Source: Leptasterias polaris (taxonomy: Eukaryota; Echinodermata; Asteroidea; Forcipulatida; Asteriidae). Taken from it: a stretch of DNA of 64,000 bases. The stretch is from contig JAZGTN010000310.1 in NCBI GenBank assembly GCA_037783415.1, positions 1 through 64,000 of the forward strand, read 5' to 3'. The position numbers were made by a program, and so were the translations under genes. The notes under the pieces are model-generated. The model searched no databases and had not been told where the DNA came from. It saw only the letters and a list, made by a program, of their open reading frames with translations. Below are positions 1-13,400 of this stretch, piece by piece. Position 1 is the stretch's first letter. Every line of letters begins with the position of its first letter.

Positions 1-3000
1 GTTCATTTGTCTTAAGCTAAAGGACAGACTTACTTAATTGGTTCATTTGTCTTAAGCTAAAGGACAGACTTACTTATGGTTCATTTGTCTTAAGCTAAAG
101 GACAGACTTACTTATTGGTTCATTTGTCTTAAGCTAAAGGACAGACTTACTTATTGGTTCATTTGTCTTAAGCTAAAGGACAGACTTACTTATTGGTTCA
201 TTTGTCTTAAGCTAAAGGACAGACTTACTTATTGGTTCATTTGTCTTAAGCTAAAGGACAGACTTACTTATTGGTTCATTTGTCTTAAGCTAAAGGACAG
301 ACTTACTTATTGGTTCATTTGTCTTAAGCTAAAGGACAGACTTACTTATTGGTTCATTTGTCTTAAGCTAAAGGACAGACTTACTTATTGGTTCATTTGT
401 CTTAAGCTAAAGGACAGACTTACTTATTGGTTCATTTGTCTTAAGCTAAAGGACAGACTTACTTATTGGTTCATTTGTCTTAAGCTAAAGGACAGACTTA
501 CTTATTGGTTCATTTGTCTTAAGCTAAAGGACAGACTTACTTATTGGTTCATTTGTCTTAAGCTAAAGGACAGACTTACTTATTGGTTCATTTGTCTTAA
601 GCTAAAGGACAGACTTACTTATTGGTTCATTTGTCTTAAGCTAAAGGACAGACTTACTTATTGGTTCATTTGTCTTAAGCTAAAGGACAGACTTACTTAT
701 TGGTTCATTTGTCTTAAGCTAAAGGACAGACTTACTTATTGGTTCATTTGTCTTAAGCTAAAGGACAGACTTACTTATTGGTTCATTTGTCTTAAGCTAA
801 AGGACAGACTTACTTATTGGTTCATTTGTCTTAAGCTAAAGGACAGACTTACTTATTGGTTCATTTGTCTTAAGCTAAAGGACAGACTTACTTATTGGTT
901 CATTTGTCTTAAGCTAAAGGACAGACTTACTTATTGGTTCATTTGTCTTAAGCTAAAGGACAGACTTACTTATTGGTTCATTTGTCTTAAGCTAAAGGAC
1001 AGACTTACTTATTGGTTCATTTGTCTTAAGCTAAAGGACAGACTTACTTATTGGTTCATTTGTCTTAAGCTAAAGGACAGACTTACTTATTGGTTCATTT
1101 GTCTTAAGCTAAAGGACAGACTTACTTATTGGTTCATTTGTCTTAAGCTAAAGGACAGACTTACTTATTGGTTCATTTGTCTTAAGCTAAAGGACAGACT
1201 TACTTATTGGTTCATTTGTCTTAAGCTAAAGGACAGACTTACTTATTGGTTCATTTGTCTTAAGCTAAAGGACAGACTTACTTATTGGTTCATTTGTCTT
1301 AAGCTAAAGGACAGACTTACTTATTGGTTCATTTGTCTTAAGCTAAAGGACAGACTTACTTATTGGTTCATTTGTCTTAAGCTAAAGGACAGACTTACTT
1401 ATTGGTTCATTTGTCTTAAGCTAAAGGACAGACTTACTTATTGGTTCATTTGTCTTAAGCTAAAGGACAGACTTACTTATTGGTTCATTTGTCTTAAGCT
1501 AAAGGACAGACTTACTTATTGGTTCATTTGTCTTAAGCTAAAGGACAGACTTACTTATTGGTTCATTTGTCTTAAGCTAAAGGACAGACTTACTTATTGG
1601 TTCATTTGTCTTAAGCTAAAGGACAGACTTACTTATTGGTTCATTTGTCTTAAGCTAAAGGACAGACTTACTTATTGGTTCATTTGTCTTAAGCTAAAGG
1701 ACAGACTTACTTATTGGTTCATTTGTCTTAAGCTAAAGGACAGACTTACTTATTGGTTCATTTGTCTTAAGCTAAAGGACAGACTTACTTATTGGTTCAT
1801 TTGTCTTAAGCTAAAGGACAGACTTACTTATTGGTTCATTTGTCTTAAGCTAAAGGACAGACTTACTTATTGGTTCATTTGTCTTAAGCTAAAGGACAGA
1901 CTTACTTATTGGTTCATTTGTCTTAAGCTAAAGGACAGACTTACTTATTGGTTCATTTGTCTTAAGCTAAAGGACAGACTTACTTATTGGTTCATTTGTC
2001 TTAAGCTAAAGGACAGACTTACTTATTGGTTCATTTGTCTTAAGCTAAAGGACAGACTTACTTATTGGTTCATTTGTCTTAAGCTAAAGGACAGACTTAC
2101 TTATTGGTTCATTTGTCTTAAGCTAAAGGACAGACTTACTTATTGGTTCATTTGTCTTAAGCTAAAGGACAGACTTACTTATTGGTTCAATTTGTCTTAA
2201 GCTAAAGGACAGACTTACTTATTGGTTCATTTGTCTTAAGCTAAAGGACAGACTTACTTATTGGTTCATTTGTCTTAAGCTAAAGGACAGACTTACTTAT
2301 TGGTTCATTTGTCTTAAGCTAAAGGACAGACTTACTTATTGGTTCATTTGTCTTAAGCTAAAGGACAGACTTACTTATTGGTTCATTTGTCTTAAGCTAA
2401 AGGACAGACTTACTTATTGGTTCATTTGTCTTAAGCTAAAGGACAGACTTACTTATTGGTTCATTTGTCTTAAGCTAAAGGACAGACTTACTTATTGGTT
2501 CATTTGTCTTAAGCTAAAGGACAGACTTACTTATTGGTTCATTTGTCTTAAGCTAAAGGACAGACTTACTTATTGGTTCATTTGTCTTAAGCTAAAGGAC
2601 AGACTTACTTATTGGTTCATTTGTCTTAAGCTAAAGGACAGACTTACTTATTGGTTCATTTGTCTTAAGCTAAAGGACAGACTTACTTATTGGTTCATTT
2701 GTCTTAAGCTAAAGGACAGACTTACTTATTGGTTCATTTGTCTTAAGCTAAAGGACAGACTTACTTATTGGTTCATTTGTCTTAAGCTAAAGGACAGACT
2801 TACTTATTGGTTCATTTGTCTTAAGCTAAAGGACAGACTTACTTATTGGTTCATTTGTCTTAAGCTAAAGGACAGACTTACTTATTGGTTCATTTGTCTT
2901 AAGCTAAAGGACAGACTTACTTATTGGTTCATTTGTCTTAAGCTAAAGGACAGACTTACTTATTGGTTCATTTGTCTTAAGCTAAAGGACAGACTTACTT

Positions 3001-6000
3001 ATTGGTTCATTTGTCTTAAGCTAAAGGACAGACTTACTTATTGGTTCATTTGTCTTAAGCTAAAGGACAGACTTACTTATTGGTTCATTTGTCTTAAGCT
3101 AAAGGACAGACTTACTTATTGGTTCATTTGTCTTAAGCTAAAGGACAGACTTACTTATTGGTTCATTTGTCTTAAGCTAAAGGACAGACTTACTTATTGG
3201 TTCATTTGTCTTAAGCTAAAGGACAGACTTACTTATTGGTTCATTTGTCTTAAGCTAAAGGACAGACTTACTTATTGGTTCATTTGTCTTAAGCTAAAGG
3301 ACAGACTTACTTATTGGTTCATTTGTCTTAAGCTAAAGGACAGACTTACTTATTGGTTCATTTGTCTTAAGCTAAAGGACAGACTTACTTATTGGTTCAT
3401 TTGTCTTAAGCTAAAGGACAGACTTACTTATTGGTTCATTTGTCTTAAGCTAAAGGACAGACTTACTTATTGGTTCATTTGTCTTAAGCTAAAGGACAGA
3501 CTTACTTATTGGTTCATTTGTCTTAAGCTAAAGGACAGACTTACTTATTGGTTCATTTGTCTTAAGCTAAAGGACAGACTTACTTATTGGTTCATTTGTC
3601 TTAAGCTAAAGGACAGACTTACTTATTGGTTCATTTGTCTTAAGCTAAAGGACAGACTTACTTATTGGTTCATTTGTCTTAAGCTAAAGGACAGACTTAC
3701 TTATTGGTTCATTTGTCTTAAGCTAAAGGACAGACTTACTTATTGGTTCATTTGTCTTAAGCTAAAGGACAGACTTACTTATTGGTTCATTTGTCTTAAG
3801 CTAAAGGACAGACTTACTTATTGGTTCATTTGTCTTAAGCTAAAGGACAGACTTACTTATTGGTTCATTTGTCTTAAGCTAAAGGACAGACTTACTTATT
3901 GGTTCATTTGTCTTAAGCTAAAGGACAGACTTACTTATTGGTTCATTTGTCTTAAGCTAAAGGACAGACTTACTTATTGGTTCATTTGTCTTAAGCTAAA
4001 GGACAGACTTACTTATTGGTTCATTTGTCTTAAGCTAAAGGACAGACTTACTTATTGGTTCATTTGTCTTAAGCTAAAGGACAGACTTACTTATTGGTTC
4101 ATTTGTCTTAAGCTAAAGGACAGACTTACTTATTGGTTCATTTGTCTTAAGCTAAAGGACAGACTTACTTATTGGTTCATTTGTCTTAAGCTAAAGGACA
4201 GACTTACTTATTGGTTCATTTGTCTTAAGCTAAAGGACAGACTTACTTATTGGTTCATTTGTCTTAAGCTAAAGGACAGACTTACTTATTGGTTCATTTG
4301 TCTTAAGCTAAAGGACAGACTTACTTATTGGTTCATTTGTCTTAAGCTAAAGGACAGACTTACTTATTGGTTCATTTGTCTTAAGCTAAAGGACAGACTT
4401 ACTTATTGGTTCATTTGTCTTAAGCTAAAGGACAGACTTACTTATTGGTTCATTTGTCTTAAGCTAAAGGACAGACTTACTTATTGGTTCATTTGTCTTA
4501 AGCTAAAGGACAGACTTACTTATTGGTTCATTTGTCTTAAGCTAAAGGACAGACTTACTTATTGGTTCATTTGTCTTAAGCTAAAGGACAGACTTACTTA
4601 TTGGTTCATTTGTCTTAAGCTAAAGGACAGACTTACTTATTGGTTCATTTGTCTTAAGCTAAAGGACAGACTTACTTATTGGTTCATTTGTCTTAAGCTA
4701 AAGGACAGACTTACTTATTGGTTCATTTGTCTTAAGCTAAAGGACAGACTTACTTATTGGTTCATTTGTCTTAAGCTAAAGGACAGACTTACTTATTGGT
4801 TCATTTGTCTTAAGCTAAAGGACAGACTTACTTATTGGTTCATTTGTCTTAAGCTAAAGGACAGACTTACTTATTGGTTCATTTGTCTTAAGCTAAAGGA
4901 CAGACTTACTTATTGGTTCATTTGTCTTAAGCTAAAGGACAGACTTACTTATTGGTTCATTTGTCTTAAGCTAAAGGACAGACTTACTTATTGGTTCATT
5001 TGTCTTAAGCTAAAGGACAGACTTACTTATTGGTTCATTTGTCTTAAGCTAAAGGACAGACTTACTTATTGGTTCATTTGTCTTAAGCTAAAGGACAGAC
5101 TTACTTATTGGTTCATTTGTCTTAAGCTAAAGGACAGACTTACTTATTGGTTCATTTGTCTTAAGCTAAAGGACAGACTTACTTATTGGTTCATTTGTCT
5201 TAAGCTAAAGGACAGACTTACTTATTGGTTCATTTGTCTTAAGCTAAAGGACAGACTTACTTATTGGTTCATTTGTCTTAAGCTAAAGGACAGACTTACT
5301 TATTGGTTCATTTGTCTTAAGCTAAAGGACAGACTTACTTATTGGTTCATTTGTCTTAAGCTAAAGGACAGACTTACTTATTGGTTCATTTGTCTTAAGC
5401 TAAAGGACAGACTTACTTATTGGTTCATTTGTCTTAAGCTAAAGGACAGACTTACTTATTGGTTCATTTGTCTTAAGCTAAAGGACAGACTTACTTATTG
5501 GTTCATTTGTCTTAAGCTAAAGGACAGACTTACTTATTGGTTCATTTGTCTTAAGCTAAAGGACAGACTTACTTATTGGTTCATTTGTCTTAAGCTAAAG
5601 GACAGACTTACTTATTGGTTCATTTGTCTTAAGCTAAAGGACAGACTTACTTATTGGTTCATTTGTCTTAAGCTAAAGGACAGACTTACTTATTGGTTCA
5701 TTTGTCTTAAGCTAAAGGACAGACTTACTTATTGGTTCATTTGTCTTAAGCTAAAGGACAGACTTACTTATTGGTTCATTTGTCTTAAGCTAAAGGACAG
5801 ACTTACTTATTGGTTCATTTGTCTTAAGCTAAAGGACAGACTTACTTATTGGTTCATTTGTCTTAAGCTAAAGGACAGACTTACTTATTGGTTCATTTGT
5901 CTTAAGCTAAAGGACAGACTTACTTATTGGTTCATTTGTCTTAAGCTAAAGGACAGACTTACTTATTGGTTCATTTGTCTTAAGCTAAAGGACAGACTTA

Positions 6001-7303
6001 CTTATTGGTTCATTTGTCTTAAGCTAAAGGACAGACTTACTTATTGGTTCATTTGTCTTAAGCTAAAGGACAGACTTACTTATTGGTTCATTTGTCTTAA
6101 GCTAAAGGACAGACTTACTTATTGGTTCATTTGTCTTAAGCTAAAGGACAGACTTACTTATTGGTTCATTTGTCTTAAGCTAAAGGACAGACTTACTTAT
6201 TGGTTCATTTGTCTTAAGCTAAAGGACAGACTTACTTATTGGTTCATTTGTCTTAAGCTAAAGGACAGACTTACTTATTGGTTCATTTGTCTTAAGCTAA
6301 AGGACAGACTTACTTATTGGTTCATTTGTCTTAAGCTAAAGGACAGACTTACTTATTGGTTCATTTGTCTTAAGCTAAAGGACAGACTTACTTATTGGTT
6401 CATTTGTCTTAAGCTAAAGGACAGACTTACTTATTGGTTCATTTGTCTTAAGCTAAAGGACAGACTTACTTATTGGTTCATTTGTCTTAAGCTAAAGGAC
6501 AGACTTACTTATTGGTTCATTTGTCTTAAGCTAAAGGACAGACTTACTTATTGGTTCATTTGTCTTAAGCTAAAGGACAGACTTACTTATTGGTTCATTT
6601 GTCTTAAGCTAAAGGACAGACTTACTTATTGGTTCATTTGTCTTAAGCTAAAGGACAGACTTACTTATTGGTTCATTTGTCTTAAGCTAAAGGACAGACT
6701 TACTTATTGGTTCATTTGTCTTAAGCTAAAGGACAGACTTACTTATTGGTTCATTTGTCTTAAGCTAAAGGACAGACTTACTTATTGGTTCATTTGTCTT
6801 AAGCTAAAGGACAGACTTACTTATTGGTTCATTTGTCTTAAGCTAAAGGACAGACTTACTTATTGGTTCATTTGTCTTAAGCTAAAGGACAGACTTACTT
6901 ATTGGTTCATTTGTCTTAAGCTAAAGGACAGACTTACTTATTGGTTCATTTGTCTTAAGCTAAAGGACAGACTTACTTATTGGTTCATTTGTCTTAAGCT
7001 AAAGGACAGACTTACTTATTGGTTCATTTGTCTTAAGCTAAAGGACAGACTTACTTATTGGTTCATTTGTCTTAAGCTAAAGGACAGACTTACTTATTGG
7101 TTCATTTGTCTTAAGCTTAAGGACAGACTTACTTATTGGTTCATTTGTCTTAAGCTAAAGGACAGACTTACTTATTGGTTCATTTGTCTTAAGCTTAAGG
7201 ACAGACTTACTTATTGGTTCATTTGTCTTAAGCTTAAGGACAGACTTACTTATTGGTTCATTTGTCTTAAGCTTAAGGACAGACTTACTTATTGGTTCAT
7301 TTG
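1..7303. repeat. 39-bp minisatellite, about 187 copies
   Basis: A nearly invariant head-to-tail array with a 39-bp period runs from the left edge, where it is cut, to 7303. The first two units are 40 and 38 bp, and one unit near 2189 has an extra A; otherwise length is constant. Read on the minus strand each unit carries AATGAACCAATAAGTAAGT, which is the end of SNRNP40 exon 8 plus its splice donor. The array therefore begins inside the exon and fills all visible intron 8. Four of the five units nearest the exon (about 7110-7290) have AAGCTTAAG instead of AAGCTAAAG, which removes a TAG stop from the minus-strand frame. Unit number may be an assembly estimate, since reads shorter than the array could collapse or expand it. 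Confidence 0.97.
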
Positions 7304-7454
7304 GATGGAATGCAATGTCATTAACTGATCCAGAATGTCCTGGTAGTTTGTAGAGAATACGTCTTGATGTTGTGTCCCATACATAGACGAATCTATCAGC
7401 AGAACCAGCAGCTATCTTACTACCATCAGGTGACCAGGCACATCTCAACAGGTT
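7289..7454 (-). CDS. SNRNP40: SNRNP40 exon 8 (penultimate visible segment, seventh blade)
   Basis: Starts after CCTTGTAG with NLLRCAWSPDGSKIAAGSAD, then RFVYVWDTTSRRILYKLPGH, SGSVNDIAF and HPNEPI. The likely donor is CCAATAA|GTAAGT at 7288, in phase 1, so the next exon would complete Ile as in the human EPII. The last 15 nt of the exon belong to the first unit of the 39-bp minisatellite. If splicing failed, translation would continue as a 13-residue repeat for about four units and stop at TAG near 7155. Confidence 0.94.
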
Positions 7455-10400
7455 CTACAAGGAAGGAAGGAACAAGAAACATCACTAACCGAGAAACACA
7501 TGGTTTTAGGAAGGGTACATTCATTTTCATATTCGGGGAATGTTTATGTGAAAACAACCAATAATGATTGATGTTGATTTGCAATGTTCTCCCCATGCAC
7601 AAGCTAGTGTAACAGGCCGATACATGTGAATTGATGGCCGGTACATGTGAATTGATGGCCGGTACATGTGAATTGATGGCCGGTACATGTGAATTGCTGG
7701 CCGGTACATGTGATTTGCTGGCCGATACATGTGAATTGATGGCCGATACATGTGAATTGATGGCCGATACATGTGAATTGATGGCCGATACATGTGAATT
7801 GATGGCCAGTACATGTGAATTGATGGCCGATACATGTGAATTGATGGCCGATACATGTGAATTGATGGCCGATACATGTGAATTGATGGCCGATACATGT
7901 GAATTGATGGCCGATACATGTGAATTGCTGGCTGACATGAGAGGTCAGTGCTCCAATTTGGGTGCAAGACAAGATTTACTTTGATACTAAACAGAGTTGA
8001 AAGATATTTGTCAGACTCAAAGTCAAAGTTATTACATAGTAAGGTATTATTGTATTCAATTTTAAAACACAACATTGCTGGACTGTGAGTTTACTGGCCG
8101 GAGGCTTAAATCACTGGCCTCGGGCCGGTGGTCCAGTGTAAACTTTGAACCTTGGAGGTGAAGGTTAGTGAGAGAGTCCAGCATACCATGGGTGATTACC
8201 AGCAATGGCTTAAGGCTTAGCAACAGCCGAGTCTTACCAAACAAAGAGGGACTCTGTAAATCCATGTGACTAAGACTAATATATTGGGTGTCTTTACTTC
8301 GTTTCATCATGGTTTCATTTCAAGAATAATATTTCACCTCAAAAAACTATTCACCAAAATTGAGGAAAAACCGGTATCAACGGGTTAAAAAGAAACAGTT
8401 TGACACTTCTTTTAAAATGTTGTCTGAAACCAAGAAGTTTACAGTTGTGGTTACATTAGCGCTTGGTCTAATGTCGTCAATTCACAGCCTCACTACCATG
8501 GGCAGCGCCCCGAATCGATACCTCTCGTCACTAACCCCTGGTAGGGATGTGTAGAAAAACAACGCTGATTGGCTATCTGAAGTGAATGCTTTGCGTCTAC
8601 ACGTGTTGAAAATTTTTGAGCGCTTGCATGGCGCTTGAAGAATGCTTAGTACGCACATGTGAAAATGCAAGTATTTTGACGCGATTCGATTTTAAATGAA
8701 TCTTGTTTTTACACGGTCACCCAAAACTGCTTACAGTTAGACATGTCCCAAGATCAAACAGGAATGAGAGGGTACCAGTTGCTCTCTGACTTGATGCTGG
8801 GGGTTCGCAGCCTACCATTCTAGAGCATCGAATGGATCGACTACAGGCCTAATTGAAATGTGCCAGATTCTAGCACATTTTAATGAACCAATAAGCGAGC
8901 AAGGCATGCTGGAAAAAAATGGCGCGGCGAGATCGATCACCCCTGGGAACGAGGTTGGTCAATTCAATCCTTGTAAATGTTACCTGTTCAAAATTATGTT
9001 GAGCACCTTGGAAGAGCTTGACACATCTTTCTTGAGGAGCAAATGGTCGAATGTCCCAGATTCGTACTGAAAGGAAAGAAGAATGCAAACATTACAACAT
9101 ACTGATTGAAACATTTCTTTTCAAGCTGCTCATCAAGTTTGCCTGAGGATACATTCATCCTTACATGCGCACTCATGGAATCTAGACTAGCGTGACTGTG
9201 TCCCATATCTAAATTGACCTCGCTGGACATGGAACACAGAAGTGCTATACTTTCCTTGTCATTTGATTCAATGATGGAACACGCGTCACGCGTCATACTT
9301 TATTTTGCAATGTATTTACTGCCGAGATGTTTGACACTCCAAAATATAATATTAATACATGTAGGGTGCTGGGACGTTTGGCAGCGACACTTCACTGCAG
9401 CGTTTCCAAAATAATTGTTCCGGTCCGTTTTTCCTTGTCATTTGATTGGCGGAAAATGCGTCACACAAGTCATACTTTATTTTGCTATGTATACTGCCGA
9501 GATGTGTGACGCTCCAAAATATAATATGGGAGTCCTTTATTAATACATGTAGGGTGCTGGGACGTTTGGCAGCGACACTTCGCTGCAGCGTTTCCAAAAT
9601 AATTGTTCCGGTCCGTTCTTCCTTGTCATTTGATTCGCGGAACATGCGTCACGTGTCATACTTTATTTTGCTATGTATACTGCCGAGATGTGTGACGCTC
9701 CAAAATATAATATGGGAGTCCTTTATTAATACATGTAGGGTGCTGGGACGTTTGGCAGCGACACTTCGCTGCAGCGTTTCCAAAATAATTGTTCCGGTCC
9801 GTTCTTCCTTGTCATTTGATTCGCGGAACATGCGTCACGTGTCATACTTTATTTTGCTATGTATACTGCCGAGATGTGTGACGCTCCAAAATATAATATG
9901 GGAGTCCTTTATTAATACATGTAGGGTGCTGGGACGTTTGGCAGCGACACTTCGCTGCAGCGTTTCCAAAATAATTGTTCCGGTCCGTTCTTCCTTGTCA
10001 TTTGATTCGCGGAACATGCGTCACGTGTCATACTTTATTTTGCTATGTATACTGCCGAGATGTGTGACGCTCCAAAATATAATATGGGAGTCCTTTATTA
10101 ATACATGTACATGTAGGGTGCTGGGACACTTCGCAGCGACACTTCGCAGTGACACTTCGCTGCAGAGTTTCCAAAATAATTGTTCCGGTCCATTCTTCCT
10201 TGTCATTTCATTGGCGGAACATGCGTCACGTGTCATACTTTATTTTGCTATGTATACGGCCGAGATGTGTGACGCTCCAAAATATAATATGGGAGTCCTT
10301 TATTAATACATGTAGGGTGCTGGGACGTTTGGCAGCGACACTTCGCTGCAGCGTTTCCAAAATAATTGTTCCGGTCCGTTCTTCCTTGTCATTTGATTCG

Positions 10401-13400
10401 CGGAACATGCGTCACGTGTCATACTTTATTTTGCTATGTATACTGCCGAGATGTGTGACGCTCCAAAATATAATATGGGAGTCCTTTATTAATACATGTA
10501 CATGTAGGGTGCTGGGACACTTCGCAGCGACACTTCGCAGTGACACTTCGCTGCAGAGTTTCCAAAATAATTGTTCCGGTCCATTCTTCCTTGTCATTTC
10601 ATTGGCGGAACATGCGTCACGTGTCATACTTTATTTTGCTATGTATACTGCCGAGATGTGTGACGCTCCAAAATATAATATGGGAGTCCTTTATTAATAC
10701 ATGTAGGGTGCTGGGACACTTCGCAGCGACACTTCGCAGTGACACTTCGCTGCAGAGTTTCCAAAATAATTGTTCCGGTCCATTCTTCCTTGTCATTTCA
10801 TTGGCGGAACATGCGTCACGTGTCATACTTTATTTTGCTATGTATACGGCCGAGATGTGTGACGCTCCAAAATATAATATGGGAGTCCTTTATTAATACA
10901 TGTAGGGTGCTGGGACGTTTGGCAGCGACACTTCGCTGCAGCGTTTCCAAAATAATTGTTCCGGTCCGTTCTTCCTTGTCATTTGATTGGCGGAACATGC
11001 GTCACGTGTCATACTTTATTTTGCTATGTATACTGCCGAGATGTGTGACGCTCCAAAATATAATATGGGAGTCCTTTATTAATACATGTACATGTAGGGT
11101 GCTGGGACACTTCGCAGCGACACTTCGCAGTGACACTTCGCTGCAGAGTTTCCAAAATAATTGTTCCGGTCCATTCTTCCTTGTCATTTCATTGGCGGAA
11201 CATGCGTCACGTGTCATACTTTATTTTGCTATGTATACTGCCGAGATGTGTGACGCTCCAAAATATAATATGGGAGTCCTTTATTAATACATGTAGGGTG
11301 CTGGGACACTTCGCAGCGACACTTCGCAGTGACACTTCGCTGCAGAGTTTCCAAAATAATTGTTCCGGTCCATTCTTCCTTGTCATTTCATTGGCGGAAC
11401 ATGCGTCACGTGTCATACTTTATTTTGCTATGTATACGGCCGAGATGTGTGACGCTCCAAAATATAATATGGGAGTCCTTTATTAATACATGTAGGATGC
11501 TGGGACGTTTGGCAGCGACACTTCGCTGCAGCGTTTCCAAAATAATTGTTCCGGTCCGTTTTTCCTTGTCATTTGATTGGCGGAACATGCGTCACGTGTC
11601 ATACTTTATTTTGCTATGTATACTGCCGAGATGTGTGACGCTCCAAAATATAATATGGGGGTCCTTTATTAATACATGTAGGGTGCTGGGACGTTTGGCA
11701 GCGACACTTCGCTGCAGCGTTTCCAAAATAATTGTTCCGGTCCGTTTTTCCTTGTCATTTGATTGGCGGAACATGCGTCACGTGTCATACTTTATTTTGC
11801 TATGTATACTGCCGAGATGTGTGACGCTCCAAAATATAATATGGGAGTCCTTTATTAATACATGTAGGGTGCTGGGACACTTCGTAGCGACACTTCGCTG
11901 CAGAGTTTCCAAAATAATTGTTCCGGTCCATTCTTCCTTGTCATTTCATTGGCGGAACATGCGTCACGTGTCATACTTTATTTTGCTATGTATACGGCCG
12001 AGATGTGTGACGCTCCAAAATATAATATGGGAGTCCTTTATTAATACATGTAGGGTGCTGGGACGTTTGGCAGCGACACTTCACTGCAGCGTTTCCAAAA
12101 TAATTGTTCTGGTCCGTTCTTCCTTGTCATTTGATTGGCGAAACATGCGTCACGTGTCATACTTTATTTTGCTATGTATACGGCCGAGATGTGTAATGCT
12201 CCAGAATATAATATGGGAGTCCTTTATTAATACATGTAGGGTGCTGGGACACTTCGCAGCGACACTTCGCAGTGACACTTCGCTGCAGAGTTTCCAAAAT
12301 AATTGTTCCGGTCCATTCTTCCTTGTCATTTCATTGGCGGAACATTCGTCACGTGTCATACTTTATTTTGCTATGTACAGTACATGTATACGGCCGAGAT
12401 GTGTGATGCTCCAAAATATAATATGGGAGTCCTTTATTAATACATGTAGGGTGCTGGGATGTTTGGCAGCGACACTTCACTGCAGCGTTTCCAAAATAAT
12501 TGTTCTGGTCCGTTCTTCCTTGTCATTTGATTGGCGAAACATGCGTCACGTGTCATACTTTATTTTGCTATGTATACGGCCGAGATGTGTAATGCTCCAG
12601 AATATAATATGGGAGTCCTTTATTAATACATGTAGGGTGCTGGGACGTTTGGCAGCGACACTTCACTGCAGCGTTTCCAAAATAATTGTTCTGGTCCGTT
12701 CTTCCTTGTCATTTGATTGGCGAAACATGCGTCACGTGTCATACTTTATTTTGCTATGTATACGGCCGAGATGTGTAATGCTCCAGAATATAATATGGGA
12801 GTCCTTTATTAATACATGTAGGGTGCTGGGACACTTCGCAGCGACACTTCGCAGTGACACTTCGCTGCAGAGTTTCCAAAATAATTGTTCCGGTCCATTC
12901 TTCCTTGTCATTTCATTGGCGGAACATGCGTCACGTGTCATACTTTATTTTGCTATGTATACGGCCGAGATGTGTGATGCTCCAAAATATAATATGGGAG
13001 TCCTTTATTAATACATGTAGGGTGCTGGGACGTTTGGCAACGACACACTTCGCTGCAGCGTTTCCAAAATAATTGTTCTGGTCCGTTCTTCCTTGTCATT
13101 TGATTGGCGGAACATGCGTCACGTGTCATACTTTATTTTGCCCTGTATACTGCCGAGATGTGTGACGCTCCAAAATATAATATGGGAGTCCTTTATTGAT
13201 ACACGTAAGATGCTGGAACACTTCGCAGCGACACTTTGCTGCAGCGTTTCAAAAAGTATTGTTCCCGTCCGTTCATCCCAATGAAACAATGTCGTGTCAC
13301 AGTGTTTATGATGAGTTGTCTACTTCTACTTCTACGGGGGTTCTCATCAAAGCCTGTTCAGCATCTAGATGAGGGAACGGTGTGTGGTGCTTCCAGTAGT

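Noticed and set aside
1..7303. CRISPR array
   Set aside because: No variable spacers; simple head-to-tail repeats in a eukaryotic intron.
7426..8075. Repeat proteins such as (INSHVSA)n or (MADTCEL)n
   Set aside because: Translations of the 21-bp minisatellite, open in all frames on both strands.
9446..13011. Long plus- and minus-strand open frames up to 560 residues
   Set aside because: They are translations of the ~190-bp satellite; 186-bp units preserve any open frame. Repeated in several frames and on both strands.
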